From an uncultured Pelagibacteraceae bacterium (GTDB lineage: Bacteria > Pseudomonadota > Alphaproteobacteria > Pelagibacterales > Pelagibacteraceae), in NCBI GenBank assembly GCA_902589455.1, contig CACISX010000008.1, forward strand, positions 1-42,816: a stretch of DNA of 42,816 bases, given 5' to 3'. Numbering within the stretch: position 1 is the stretch's first letter; each line of letters begins with the position of its first letter. Below the pieces are notes generated by a model that had not been told where the DNA came from, made no database searches, and saw only the letters and a program-made list of their open reading frames with translations. Made by a program: the position numbers and the translations under genes. This document shows positions 16,085 through 25,136 of this stretch, in pieces.

Positions 16085-17347
16085 ATGTCAGATACAGAGA
16101 TTAAAGTACCTAATATTGGAGATTTTAAAGATGTTGAGGTGATTGAGGTATTAGTTGCTGAGGGTCAATCAATTAAAAAAAACGATGCCCTGATAACAAT
16201 TGAAAGTGATAAATCTAGTGTAGAAATACCCTCAAATTTAGAGGGTAAGATTAAAAATTTAAAAATAAAAGTTGGAGATAAAGTTTCCGAGGGTGACTTG
16301 ATTTTAACTATAGAAAGTACTTTGGAAGTTAAAAAAGAAGAACTTAAAGAAAAACCAGAAATTGAAAAAGAATTTAAAAAAATTAAGATTACAAAACCTG
16401 AAATCCAACAAAAAACTGTTTATACAAATAATGTTTCAGATATTTCTTCTGCAAGTCCGAAAGCAAGAAAATTTGCTAGAGAACTTGGTGTAGATATTAA
16501 TCAAGTAGCTGGAAGTGAGAAAGATGGCAGAGTTGTTGAAGATGATATTAAAAAATTTGTTTCATCTAATTCAAAAAACAATGTTGTAGTAAATGATAGT
16601 AAACCAGATAAAATTAAAAATGAATTTGAACATTCTGATTTTGGTGAAATAGAAATTAAGGATATACCGAGAGTTAAAAAATTATCATCAAAATATCTTA
16701 CAAATTCATGGACAACAATTCCTCATGTAACAAATCATGATGAAGCTGATATAACTGAAATGGAAAGTTTTAGAAGTTCATTAACAAACATGTATTCTGG
16801 AGAAAAAATTAAAATTACACCTCTGGCATTTGTAATAAAGGCTTTAGTTGCATCCCTAAAAAAATTTCCTAGTTTTAATTCCTCTATTGATGAAATTGAT
16901 AGTGGAAAAATGACTTTAAAAAAATATTTTCATATAGGAATAGCGGTGGATACACCAAATGGATTAATGGTTCCAAAAATAAGGAATGCAAATAATAAAA
17001 AAATTTCTCTTATTAGCAAAGAATTAAAAGAAGTAAGTGAACTTTGTAGAAATTTGAAAATAGATAAAAAAGAATTATTTGGTGGTTCAATGACGATTAC
17101 GAGCTTAGGTGGTATAGGAGGTTCATTTTTTACTCCTATAATTAATTATCCCGAAGTAGCTATATTGGGAGTAGGTAGATCTGAAAAAAAACAAATTTTT
17201 ATAAATGGAAAATTTCAAACAAGAACTATGTTGCCAATTTCTTTATCTTATGATCATAGAATTATTGATGGTGCTGAAGCAGCTAGATTTAACAATGATT
17301 TAAAAGAAAACTTAGGCAAAAATTTTGCTTATAAATTGGCTGTTTAA
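16085..17347 (+). CDS. aceF: Pyruvate dehydrogenase E2, dihydrolipoyl acetyltransferase
   Basis: This is the core of the pyruvate dehydrogenase complex and transfers the acetyl group from lipoamide to CoA. The 420-residue chain has one lipoyl domain (residues 3-77, Lys43 in ESDKSSVEIPS), a linker, the peripheral subunit-binding domain (about 123-159: SPKARKFARELGVDINQVAGS...GRVVEDDI) and the acetyltransferase domain. The catalytic motif DHRIIDG has His391 and Asp395. The frame is open further upstream to 16049, but the ATG at 16085 is correct because it starts the lipoyl domain directly and lies one base after the aceE stop. A single lipoyl domain is fewer than the three of E. coli AceF; the domain on AceE may compensate. 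The next gene, a transporter, starts seven bases later. Confidence 0.95.
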   Translation: MSDTEIKVPNIGDFKDVEVIEVLVAEGQSIKKNDALITIESDKSSVEIPSNLEGKIKNLKIKVGDKVSEGDLILTIESTLEVKKEELKEKPEIEKEFKKIKITKPEIQQKTVYTNNVSDISSASPKARKFARELGVDINQVAGSEKDGRVVEDDIKKFVSSNSKNNVVVNDSKPDKIKNEFEHSDFGEIEIKDIPRVKKLSSKYLTNSWTTIPHVTNHDEADITEMESFRSSLTNMYSGEKIKITPLAFVIKALVASLKKFPSFNSSIDEIDSGKMTLKKYFHIGIAVDTPNGLMVPKIRNANNKKISLISKELKEVSELCRNLKIDKKELFGGSMTITSLGGIGGSFFTPIINYPEVAILGVGRSEKKQIFINGKFQTRTMLPISLSYDHRIIDGAEAARFNNDLKENLGKNFAYKLAV

Positions 17348-17353
17348 TTAAAA

Positions 17354-18247
17354 ATGTCTAAATCCATTTCCTTATTTAGTGCTTTATTGTGCACTTTCAT
17401 TTGGGGGACAACTTTTATTGCTCAAGATACAGGCATGGACAATATTGGTCCTTTTACATTTAATGCTGTGAGGTTTTTTGTTGGTTTTTTAGCCATAACT
17501 CCACTTATGATTTTATTTGAATTAAAAAATTTTAAATCAGAATTTAAATTAGATAAAAATACTTTCATAATTTATTCATTATTAATAGGAATTTCTTTAT
17601 TTTTAGGCTCAGCGCTTCAACAAGTCGCTTTGCTTTATACAGATGTTGCAAATGCTGCCTTCTTTACAATTTTTTATGTGCCCATGGTCCCAATTATCAT
17701 TTTTTTGTTTGGTAAAAAATCAATGCATTGGAGTGTATGGCCTTCTGTAGTTCTATGTTTAATTGGAGGATATTTATTAACAAATTTTCATGATGCAACA
17801 GTAAGACTAGGAGATACTTTAGTTGTTCTCGGAGCTTTATTTTGGAGCACTCATATCATTTTTACAGGAATCATTATAACCAAATACAATCTTCCACTTA
17901 CTTTAGGAGCAGTGCAGACTTTAATTGTAGCTATTTTTTCATTAATAATTGGAGTTATTTATGAAGAATTTATTTTAAATAATATTTTAAAGGAAATTTA
18001 TTCAATTTTATATGCTGGTATATTATCTGGTGGATTTGCATTTGTTCTACAAATTTATGCGCAGAGAAATATTACACCCGCACCAGCAGCTATTATATTT
18101 TCACTTGAAGGAGTATTTGCTACGATAGCTGCTTGGTTTATTTTAAATCAAATTCTAGATATTAATAATCTGCTTGGATGCTTTTTTATTCTATGTGGAG
18201 TTCTCATATCTCAATTACTACCTTTAATTAAAAAAAAATATATTTAA
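17354..18247 (+). CDS. DMT-superfamily transporter (EamA domains)
   Basis: This integral membrane protein of 297 residues has about ten hydrophobic helices in two related halves, the EamA/RhaT drug/metabolite transporter pattern. The N-terminus (LLCTFIWGTTFIAQDTGMDNIGPFTFNAVRFF) and the second half with PAPAAIIFSLEGVFATIAAWFIL are characteristic. Members export amino acids or other metabolites; the substrate cannot be read. It is seven bases behind aceF and probably on the same transcript. Its stop codon shares bases with that of the convergent uppP gene. No Shine-Dalgarno site is seen. Confidence 0.88.
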   Translation: MSKSISLFSALLCTFIWGTTFIAQDTGMDNIGPFTFNAVRFFVGFLAITPLMILFELKNFKSEFKLDKNTFIIYSLLIGISLFLGSALQQVALLYTDVANAAFFTIFYVPMVPIIIFLFGKKSMHWSVWPSVVLCLIGGYLLTNFHDATVRLGDTLVVLGALFWSTHIIFTGIIITKYNLPLTLGAVQTLIVAIFSLIIGVIYEEFILNNILKEIYSILYAGILSGGFAFVLQIYAQRNITPAPAAIIFSLEGVFATIAAWFILNQILDINNLLGCFFILCGVLISQLLPLIKKKYI

Positions 18248-19008
18248 TAAATTAAATAAAATAAAATTAAGGCAATTACAATTCTATAAATTACAAAAGC
18301 GTTCATTGAAAATTTATTAATATAAATTAAAAAGAATTTTACTGTTAAGAAAGAAAAAATAAAAGAAGATAAAATTGCAATAACTATTAAGTAGTTAAAT
18401 TCAATTGATTGTTCTAAAACATCTTTTAAGCTTAAGACACTAGCTCCAGCCAATGCTGGGATTGAAAGTAAAAAAGATATCTTACTTGAATCTACTCTAT
18501 TAAATTTTAAAATCCTCGCAGCTGTTATAGTAATTCCTGCCCTACTCACTCCAGGCACAAGAGAAAAAATTTGGAAAATGCCTATAAATATTATTGACTG
18601 AAAGTTTAAATTTGAAGAAATTTTTTTATCAAATCGACTTTTGTCTGAGATATATAAAACAATTGCAAATATCAATGTAGTCCATGCTATAATTTCTAAG
18701 TTTCTTAACTGATAAATTAAACCTGTATTGTAAAGTATATAGCCAACAATTATTAAAGGAATAGATCCAAGTATAATTAAACTTAAAAGTCTTTTATTTT
18801 CTCTAGCATCAAATAGTTCATCTCTAAAAAAATAAATTATTGCCATTAGAGATCCTAAATGAAGGCTTATATCAATTAAAAGAGAACTGGACTTAAATTC
18901 ATATAATGTAGAAACCAAAATTAAATGAGCAGAAGAGCTTATAGGTAGAAATTCAGACACCCCTTGAATTGCAGAGAGTATTAAAACTTCTATAATATTT
19001 TGAAACAT
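18244..19008 (-). CDS. uppP: Undecaprenyl-diphosphatase UppP (BacA)
   Basis: This inner-membrane phosphatase recycles undecaprenyl pyrophosphate to the monophosphate carrier used for peptidoglycan and surface polysaccharides. The conserved sequences are the N-terminal segment QGVSEFLPISSSAHLIL (residues about 14-31, with the catalytic Glu region and Ser-rich loop) and PGVSRAGITITAARIL (about 157), with the phosphate-binding Arg. The length of 254 residues and multiple hydrophobic helices match the family. It is a single gene divergent from gltD and convergent with the DMT transporter. Confidence 0.95.
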   Translation of the reverse strand: MFQNIIEVLILSAIQGVSEFLPISSSAHLILVSTLYEFKSSSLLIDISLHLGSLMAIIYFFRDELFDARENKRLLSLIILGSIPLIIVGYILYNTGLIYQLRNLEIIAWTTLIFAIVLYISDKSRFDKKISSNLNFQSIIFIGIFQIFSLVPGVSRAGITITAARILKFNRVDSSKISFLLSIPALAGASVLSLKDVLEQSIEFNYLIVIAILSSFIFSFLTVKFFLIYINKFSMNAFVIYRIVIALILFYLIY

Positions 19009-19056
19009 TATTTCTTCGTAACTTATAAAGTATTTATTTAAAACAATTCGATTTAA

Positions 19057-19071
19057 GCATAATAGCTATGC
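19057..19071. promoter_or_regulatory. Short dyad near the uppP start
   Basis: Arms GCATA and TATGC around a five-base centre stand about 50 bases upstream of the minus-strand uppP start. It may be a protein-binding site, or chance. Confidence 0.2.
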
Positions 19072-19115
19072 AATAATTAAAAACTTGTTTATTTTCGGGA
19101 ATAATTAAAAAATTA

Positions 19116-19144
19116 AGGTCAATATTTGTGACCTATTTTATACT
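19116..19144 (+). promoter_or_regulatory. Candidate gltDB promoter with operator-like dyad
   Basis: A perfect six-base inverted repeat AGGTCA/TGACCT with a seven-base AT spacer (19116-19134) lies just upstream of a TATACT -10 box (19139-19144). Its left arm falls exactly at the -35 distance (17-base spacer) though it matches TTGACA at only three positions. A regulator bound there would control the promoter directly. The start codon is about 45 bases further on. Confidence 0.4.
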
Positions 19145-19191
19145 TTATATAAGTAAATCAACGTATATTTTGCCTTAACTTAAATAATATT

Positions 19192-20631
19192 ATGTCAGAT
19201 AAAATGCTCAAATTTGTAAAAATAGGTCAACAAACTCCACCTAAAAGGGAAGTTGATAAGAGAAAGAAAGATTTTAACGAAATTTATGACGAGTATATCA
19301 ATGAAAAAGCCAAAGAACAGTCAAGTAGGTGTTCACAATGTGGAGTACCTTTTTGCCAAGTTCATTGTCCTTTAAGTAACAACATTCCAGATTGGCTTAA
19401 ACTGACAGCTGAAGGAAGATTAAAAGAGGCGTATGAATTATCCCAAAGCACAAATAATATGCCTGAAGTGTGTGGCCGAATTTGTCCCCAAGATAGATTA
19501 TGTGAGGGAAATTGTGTAATTGAACAGTCTGGTCATGGAACAGTAACTATTGGATCAGTAGAAAAATATATTACAGATAATGCCTGGGCTCAGGGCTGGG
19601 TAGAACCAATTAATGTAACGAATGAAAAAAATCAAAGCGTAGGAATTATAGGAGCAGGTCCTGCTGGATTAGCTGCTGCTGAACAATTAAGAAAAAATGG
19701 GTATAAAATTACTGTCTACGATAGATATGATAGAGCAGGAGGATTATTAATTTATGGAATTCCAAATTTTAAATTAGAAAAAGAAGTTGTGGAAAGAAGA
19801 ACAAAACTCTTAAAGGATGGAGGAATTGAATTTGTTCAAAATTTTGAAGTTGGTAAGGACGCAAGCCTAGACCAATTGAGAAAAAAACACGATGCAATTT
19901 TAATTGCAACAGGAGTTTATAAAGCAAGAGAAGTAAACTTACCTGGAAATGATCTTGATAATATTTTTCCTGCAATGGATTTTTTAACAGCATCTAATAA
20001 AAAAGGTCTAGGAGATAATGTTGAGTTGTTTGATAAAGGAATTTTAGATGCAGAAGGTAAAGACATTGTTGTAATCGGTGGAGGTGACACAGCAATGGAT
20101 TGTGTAAGAACTTCTATAAGACAGAATGCAAAATCTGTTAAATGTTTGTATAGAAGAGATAAAGAAAATATGCCAGGATCTGCTAGAGAAGTTGCAAATG
20201 CAGAAGAAGAAGGTGTTGAGTTTGTTTGGTTATCAAGTCCTAAAGAATTTAAAGGTACAAATAAAGTAGAAAAAATAATTGTAGATCAAATTAAATTAGG
20301 TGATCCAGACGAGACAGGAAGAAGAAAGCCACAAGTACAAGAAGGCTCAAGTTACGAAACAAAAGCAGATATGGTTATCAAAGCACTAGGTTTTGATCCC
20401 GAGGATTTACCAAATTTATTTGATAGTAGTGAATTACAAGTAACAAAGTGGGGAACTATTAAAACAGATTTTGATACTATGGAAACAAATATAAAAGGGG
20501 TGTTTGCTGCTGGTGATATAGTGAGAGGAGCTTCATTAGTTGTTTGGGCGATAAAAGATGGAAGAGATGCAGCAGCTTCAATTAAAACTTATTTAGAGAG
20601 TAAATCTAAAGTGGAAAAAAAAGTGGCTTAA
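19192..20631 (+). CDS. gltD: Glutamate synthase (NADPH) small subunit
   Basis: The beta subunit of bacterial glutamate synthase takes electrons from NADPH through FAD and iron-sulfur clusters to the large subunit. The N-terminal 150 residues hold the cysteine clusters CSQCGVPFCQVHC and CGRICPQDRLCEGNC that bind the two [4Fe-4S] centres shared with GltB. The first dinucleotide-binding loop is GIIGAGPAGLAAAEQL (FAD, about residue 150); the second, VVIGGGDTAMDCVR (NADPH, near 290), is followed by CLYRRDKENMP. The C-terminal GVFAAGDIVRGASLVVWAIKDGRDAA is the conserved FAD end. At 479 residues it has normal length. It precedes gltB, the reverse of the E. coli order, and overlaps it by one base (TAATG). 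Confidence 0.96.
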   Translation: MSDKMLKFVKIGQQTPPKREVDKRKKDFNEIYDEYINEKAKEQSSRCSQCGVPFCQVHCPLSNNIPDWLKLTAEGRLKEAYELSQSTNNMPEVCGRICPQDRLCEGNCVIEQSGHGTVTIGSVEKYITDNAWAQGWVEPINVTNEKNQSVGIIGAGPAGLAAAEQLRKNGYKITVYDRYDRAGGLLIYGIPNFKLEKEVVERRTKLLKDGGIEFVQNFEVGKDASLDQLRKKHDAILIATGVYKAREVNLPGNDLDNIFPAMDFLTASNKKGLGDNVELFDKGILDAEGKDIVVIGGGDTAMDCVRTSIRQNAKSVKCLYRRDKENMPGSAREVANAEEEGVEFVWLSSPKEFKGTNKVEKIIVDQIKLGDPDETGRRKPQVQEGSSYETKADMVIKALGFDPEDLPNLFDSSELQVTKWGTIKTDFDTMETNIKGVFAAGDIVRGASLVVWAIKDGRDAAASIKTYLESKSKVEKKVA

Positions 20632-23600
20632 TGGAAAATTATAAAAAGAACCTTCACCTTTTAAAAAAAAATAATGTTTATTCAGAAGACATGGAGCATG
20701 ATGCTTGTGGTGTTGGTATAATTGCATCAACTGAAGGTAAAAAATCTCGTAAAGTTGTAGAGTATGGTATCGAAGCGTTAAAAGCTGTTTGGCATAGAGG
20801 CGCTGTAGATGCCGATGGGAAAACTGGTGATGGAGCTGGAATTCATGTTGAAATACCAAAAGATTTCTTCATTGAAAAGATAGAAGTGACAGGACACACA
20901 CATGACAATTCTGAAATATGTGTGGGCATGATATTTCTGCCTCGGAATGATTACGCAGCACAAGAAAGTTGCAAAACTATTGTTGAAAGTGAATTAACAA
21001 AAAATGATTTTAGTATTTACGGTTGGAGACAAGTTCCAGTTAATCCAAATGTTTTAGGAGAAAAGGCATTCCAAACAATGCCTGAAATTATCCAAGTATT
21101 GTTTAAATCTTATAATCCAGAATTAACAAATAAAGATTTAGAAAGAAAAATTTATGAAACTAGAAGAAAGATAGAAAACGAAGCTTTTAAAAAATCTTTA
21201 AACAATTTTTATATTTGTTCATTGAGTTCTAAGTCTATCATTTACAAGGGAATGTTTTTAGCTGAAGCTATCTCAGATTTCTACCTTGATCTAAAAGATG
21301 AGAGATTTGTTTCAAGGTTTGCTATTTTTCATCAAAGATTTTCAACAAACACAGCACCTAGCTGGAATTTAGCTCAACCCTTTAGAGCTATAGCGCATAA
21401 TGGAGAAATTAATACTTATAGAGGAAATAAAAATTGGATGAAAGTTCATGAACAAGAGATGAACAGTCCCCTTTTTAACGATGTTGAAAACTTAAAACCT
21501 GTTATACAACAGGGAGCATCAGACTCTGCTGCATTAGACAATGTTTTTGAATTATTAAATATATCTGGTCAGCCTGCTCCTTTAGCAAAACTTATGTTAG
21601 TTCCAGATGCATGGTCAAAAAAAAATAAAACATTACCAAAAGATCATCAACAATTATTTAATTTTTTAAACAGCACTATGGAGCCATGGGATGGACCGGC
21701 AGCTATTGCTGGAACTGATAATGAGTGGGTTATAGCTGCAAATGATAGAAATGGATTACGACCTTTAAGATATGCAATTACAAAAGACAAATTATTATTT
21801 GCAGGATCTGAAACAGGAATGATTGAATTAAATGAAAAAAGAATTTTATCAAAAGGAAGATTAGGACCAGGTGAAATTATAGGTGTAAGGATCGAAAAAG
21901 GAAAAGTATTTACTAATAAGCAAATAAAAGATTATTTAGCTAAAGAATATAAACACTTTAATTCACAAATTATCGACCTAGATGATAAGTTAACTATTTC
22001 AGATGAAAAAAATTATTTTTCGGGGGATGATTTAAGAAGAAGGCAATATACTTTTGGAATAAGCTTAGAAGACCTTGAGCTCATACTGCATCCTATGGCA
22101 GAAGATGCCAAAGAAGCAACTGGATCTATGGGTGACGATACACCATTAGCTGTTTTGTCAGATATGTATAGACCGTTATACCATTTTTTTAGACAGAATT
22201 TTAGCCAAGTCACAAACCCACCAATAGATTCTTTAAGGGAAAACAAGGTTATGAGCCTTAAAACAAGATTTGGAAATCTTGGAAATATTTTAAATTTTGA
22301 TAATTTAACAAAGCAAAATATTTATGTTTTAAATAGTCCAATATTATCAAATTCTCAGTTTGAAAAGTTTATAAATTTTTTTGGCAATAATTCATCTATA
22401 ATTGATTGTACTTTTTCTGAGGAAGAAACTTTATTTGATTCAATTAAAAAGATTCAAAAAGAAGCTGAAATTGCAGTAAGACAGGGAGTTACTCAATTGA
22501 TTTTAAGTGATAAAGAGCTTTCTATCTCAAAACTTCCAATACCAATGCTTTTAGCAGTTGGATCAATTAACTCATTCCTTATTGAAAAAAAACTAAGAGG
22601 ATATGTATCAATCAATGTTCAATCTGGAGAGGCTTTAGATACACATTCTTTTGCAACCTTAATAGGAGTTGGAGCAACTACTGTAAATCCTTATTTAGCA
22701 TTTGATAGTATATTTCAGCGTTATGAAAAGAAATTATTTGGACAATTTAGCTTTGATGATTGTGTGGAGAGATACATAAAATCAGTAAACGCAGGTCTAT
22801 TAAAAATTATGTCTAAGATGGGTATTTCAGTTTTAAGTTCTTATAGAGGTGGATGTAACTTTGAAACTGTAGGTTTAAGTAGAACAATTGTGGCAGACTA
22901 TTTTCCAGGAGTTGTCTCTAAAATTTCTGGTATTGGACTTACGGGTATAGAAAAAAAAATTAGAGAAATTCATAAAGACGCATTTGAAAGTTCTGAAACT
23001 ATTTTGCCGATAGGTGGTATATACAGATATCGTAAAAATGGTGAAACACATCAATATCAGGGAAAATTAATTCATTTACTTCAAAGCGCTGTTGGATCTA
23101 ATTCTTATGATGCTTATAAAAGATATGCAGATGGTATATATAGTTTACCACCTATTAATCTTAGAGATTTAATTGATTTTAGAGAAAAAAAATTAAGTGG
23201 GCCAATAGATATTTCTGAGGTTGAACCAATAGAAAATATTTTAAAAAGATTTGGAAGTGGGAGCATGTCTCATGGAGCTTTATCAAAAGAGGCACATGAA
23301 ACTCTAGCAACTGGTATGAATAGGATCAAAGGCGCTTCATGTAGTGGAGAAGGTGGTGAAGACGCAAGTAGATTTAAAGTTTTAGATAATGGTGATAGCG
23401 CAAACTCAAGAGTTAAACAAATAGCTTCTGCGAGATTTGGAGTTACAGTTAATTATCTTAATAATTGTAATGAGATAGAAATTAAAATTGCACAGGGTGC
23501 TAAGCCTGGTGAAGGTGGTCAGTTACCAGGATTTAAAGTTACAGAAGAGATTGCTAAACTTAGACATTCGACTCCTGGAGTAACTTTAATATCACCACCA

Positions 23601-25136
23601 CCACATCATGATATTTATTCAATAGAGGATCTTGCACAACTAATTTATGATTTGAAACAGATAAATCCTAAAGCCAGAATAGGAGTTAAGTTAGTTGCTT
23701 CGTCCGGTGTAGGAACCATTGCTGCTGGTGTAGCTAAAGCAAAAGCAGATATAATATTAATTTCTGGACATAATGGCGGAACAGGAGCAACGCCTCAAAC
23801 AAGTGTTAAGTATGTAGGAATACCATGGGAAATGGGTTTAACGGAAGCAAACCAAGTATTAACTTTAAATAATCTTAGACATAAAGTTACATTAAGAACA
23901 GACGGTGGAATTAAAACTGGACGAGATGTGGTGATAGCAGCAATGATGGGTGCTGAAGAATATGGTGTTGCGACTACAGCATTGGTTGCAATGGGATGTA
24001 TAATGGTAAGACAGTGTCATTCTAATACGTGTCCTGTAGGTGTTTGTACACAAGATGAAAAGCTCAGAGAAAAATTTACCGGAACTCCAGAAAAAGTAGT
24101 CAATCTTTTCACATTTATAGCTACTGAAGTAAGAGAAATATTAGCAAATTTAGGTTTTAAATCATTGAATGAAGTGATTGGTAGGACAGATTTGCTAAAA
24201 CAAATTAGTAAGGGTTCTCCAAATTTAGACGATCTAGATTTAAATCCTTTATTTGTTCAAGCTGACACTGGAAGTAATCTAAGGTATTGTGAGGATCAAG
24301 AAATAAATAGTGTACCAGATACTCTTGACCAAGAAATCTGGCCAGAAATTGAAAAAGCTTTAGATAATTCTGAAAAAATTAAAAAAGAATATCAAATAAA
24401 AAATACTAACAGGGCAGTAGGTACAAGAATTTCTCATCACTTATATAAAAAATATGGTTATGAAAAACTTGATGAAAACTTTTTAGTCTTAAATTTCAAA
24501 GGATCAGCTGGTCAATCATTTGGTTCGTTCTCTTCAAAAGGTTTAAAGCTTGTATTAAAGGGAGATGCTAATGATTATGTTGGTAAAGGTTTGTCAGGAG
24601 CCACAATTTCAATAAAATTACCTGAAGAGAGTAATTTGGTTTCAAATGAGAATACAATTTTAGGAAATACGGTTCTTTATGGAGCTACTTCAGGAAAACT
24701 TTTTGCTGCTGGCCAAGCTGGTGAAAGATTTTCTGTTAGAAACTCTGGTGCAATTACAGTAATTGAAGGATGCGATTCTAATGGGTGTGAATATATGACT
24801 GGTGGAACTGTAGTAATTTTAGGAGATGTTGGTGATAATTTTGCAGCTGGAATGACAGGTGGAATGTCATTTATATATGACAAATCTCAACAATTCGAAA
24901 AGAAAGTAAATCCAGAATCAGTAGTTTGGCAAAATGTAGAGACAGATTATTGGAAAGAATATTTAAAAAATTTAGTCAGTGAGCACTTTAAAGAAACTGA
25001 ATCTCAATTATCGAAAAAAATAATTGAAAACTTTGATGATGAAGTAAATAATTTTGTTCAGGTGTGTCCTAAAGAAATGTTGGATAAATTAAAAAATCCA
25101 ATTACTTTAAAAAAAAATATAAAAAAAGTTGGCTAA
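20631..25136 (+). CDS. gltB: Glutamate synthase (NADPH) large subunit
   Basis: The alpha subunit makes two glutamates from glutamine and 2-oxoglutarate. The class II amidotransferase domain begins at Cys26 (DACGVGIIAS), so the first 25 residues are a propeptide that must be removed to free the nucleophilic cysteine. The FMN-binding synthase domain contains the GEGGEDASRF and GGTGATP segments. The [3Fe-4S] cysteines are Cys1123, 1129 and 1134 (GCIMVRQCHSNTCPVGVC), with the spacing known from Azospirillum. The C-terminal GXGXG beta-helix domain (about 1230-1480) is complete. The length of 1501 residues is standard. The ATG shares its A with the gltD stop, implying coupled translation. The stop codon shares bases with that of the convergent hydrolase gene. 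Confidence 0.97.
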   Translation: MENYKKNLHLLKKNNVYSEDMEHDACGVGIIASTEGKKSRKVVEYGIEALKAVWHRGAVDADGKTGDGAGIHVEIPKDFFIEKIEVTGHTHDNSEICVGMIFLPRNDYAAQESCKTIVESELTKNDFSIYGWRQVPVNPNVLGEKAFQTMPEIIQVLFKSYNPELTNKDLERKIYETRRKIENEAFKKSLNNFYICSLSSKSIIYKGMFLAEAISDFYLDLKDERFVSRFAIFHQRFSTNTAPSWNLAQPFRAIAHNGEINTYRGNKNWMKVHEQEMNSPLFNDVENLKPVIQQGASDSAALDNVFELLNISGQPAPLAKLMLVPDAWSKKNKTLPKDHQQLFNFLNSTMEPWDGPAAIAGTDNEWVIAANDRNGLRPLRYAITKDKLLFAGSETGMIELNEKRILSKGRLGPGEIIGVRIEKGKVFTNKQIKDYLAKEYKHFNSQIIDLDDKLTISDEKNYFSGDDLRRRQYTFGISLEDLELILHPMAEDAKEATGSMGDDTPLAVLSDMYRPLYHFFRQNFSQVTNPPIDSLRENKVMSLKTRFGNLGNILNFDNLTKQNIYVLNSPILSNSQFEKFINFFGNNSSIIDCTFSEEETLFDSIKKIQKEAEIAVRQGVTQLILSDKELSISKLPIPMLLAVGSINSFLIEKKLRGYVSINVQSGEALDTHSFATLIGVGATTVNPYLAFDSIFQRYEKKLFGQFSFDDCVERYIKSVNAGLLKIMSKMGISVLSSYRGGCNFETVGLSRTIVADYFPGVVSKISGIGLTGIEKKIREIHKDAFESSETILPIGGIYRYRKNGETHQYQGKLIHLLQSAVGSNSYDAYKRYADGIYSLPPINLRDLIDFREKKLSGPIDISEVEPIENILKRFGSGSMSHGALSKEAHETLATGMNRIKGASCSGEGGEDASRFKVLDNGDSANSRVKQIASARFGVTVNYLNNCNEIEIKIAQGAKPGEGGQLPGFKVTEEIAKLRHSTPGVTLISPPPHHDIYSIEDLAQLIYDLKQINPKARIGVKLVASSGVGTIAAGVAKAKADIILISGHNGGTGATPQTSVKYVGIPWEMGLTEANQVLTLNNLRHKVTLRTDGGIKTGRDVVIAAMMGAEEYGVATTALVAMGCIMVRQCHSNTCPVGVCTQDEKLREKFTGTPEKVVNLFTFIATEVREILANLGFKSLNEVIGRTDLLKQISKGSPNLDDLDLNPLFVQADTGSNLRYCEDQEINSVPDTLDQEIWPEIEKALDNSEKIKKEYQIKNTNRAVGTRISHHLYKKYGYEKLDENFLVLNFKGSAGQSFGSFSSKGLKLVLKGDANDYVGKGLSGATISIKLPEESNLVSNENTILGNTVLYGATSGKLFAAGQAGERFSVRNSGAITVIEGCDSNGCEYMTGGTVVILGDVGDNFAAGMTGGMSFIYDKSQQFEKKVNPESVVWQNVETDYWKEYLKNLVSEHFKETESQLSKKIIENFDDEVNNFVQVCPKEMLDKLKNPITLKKNIKKVG

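Noticed and set aside
20593..20859. Antisense frame of 88 codons across the gltD-gltB junction
   Set aside because: Rich in His/Leu/Gln as expected from reversing Ala/Glu/Lys codons; overlaps two certain genes.
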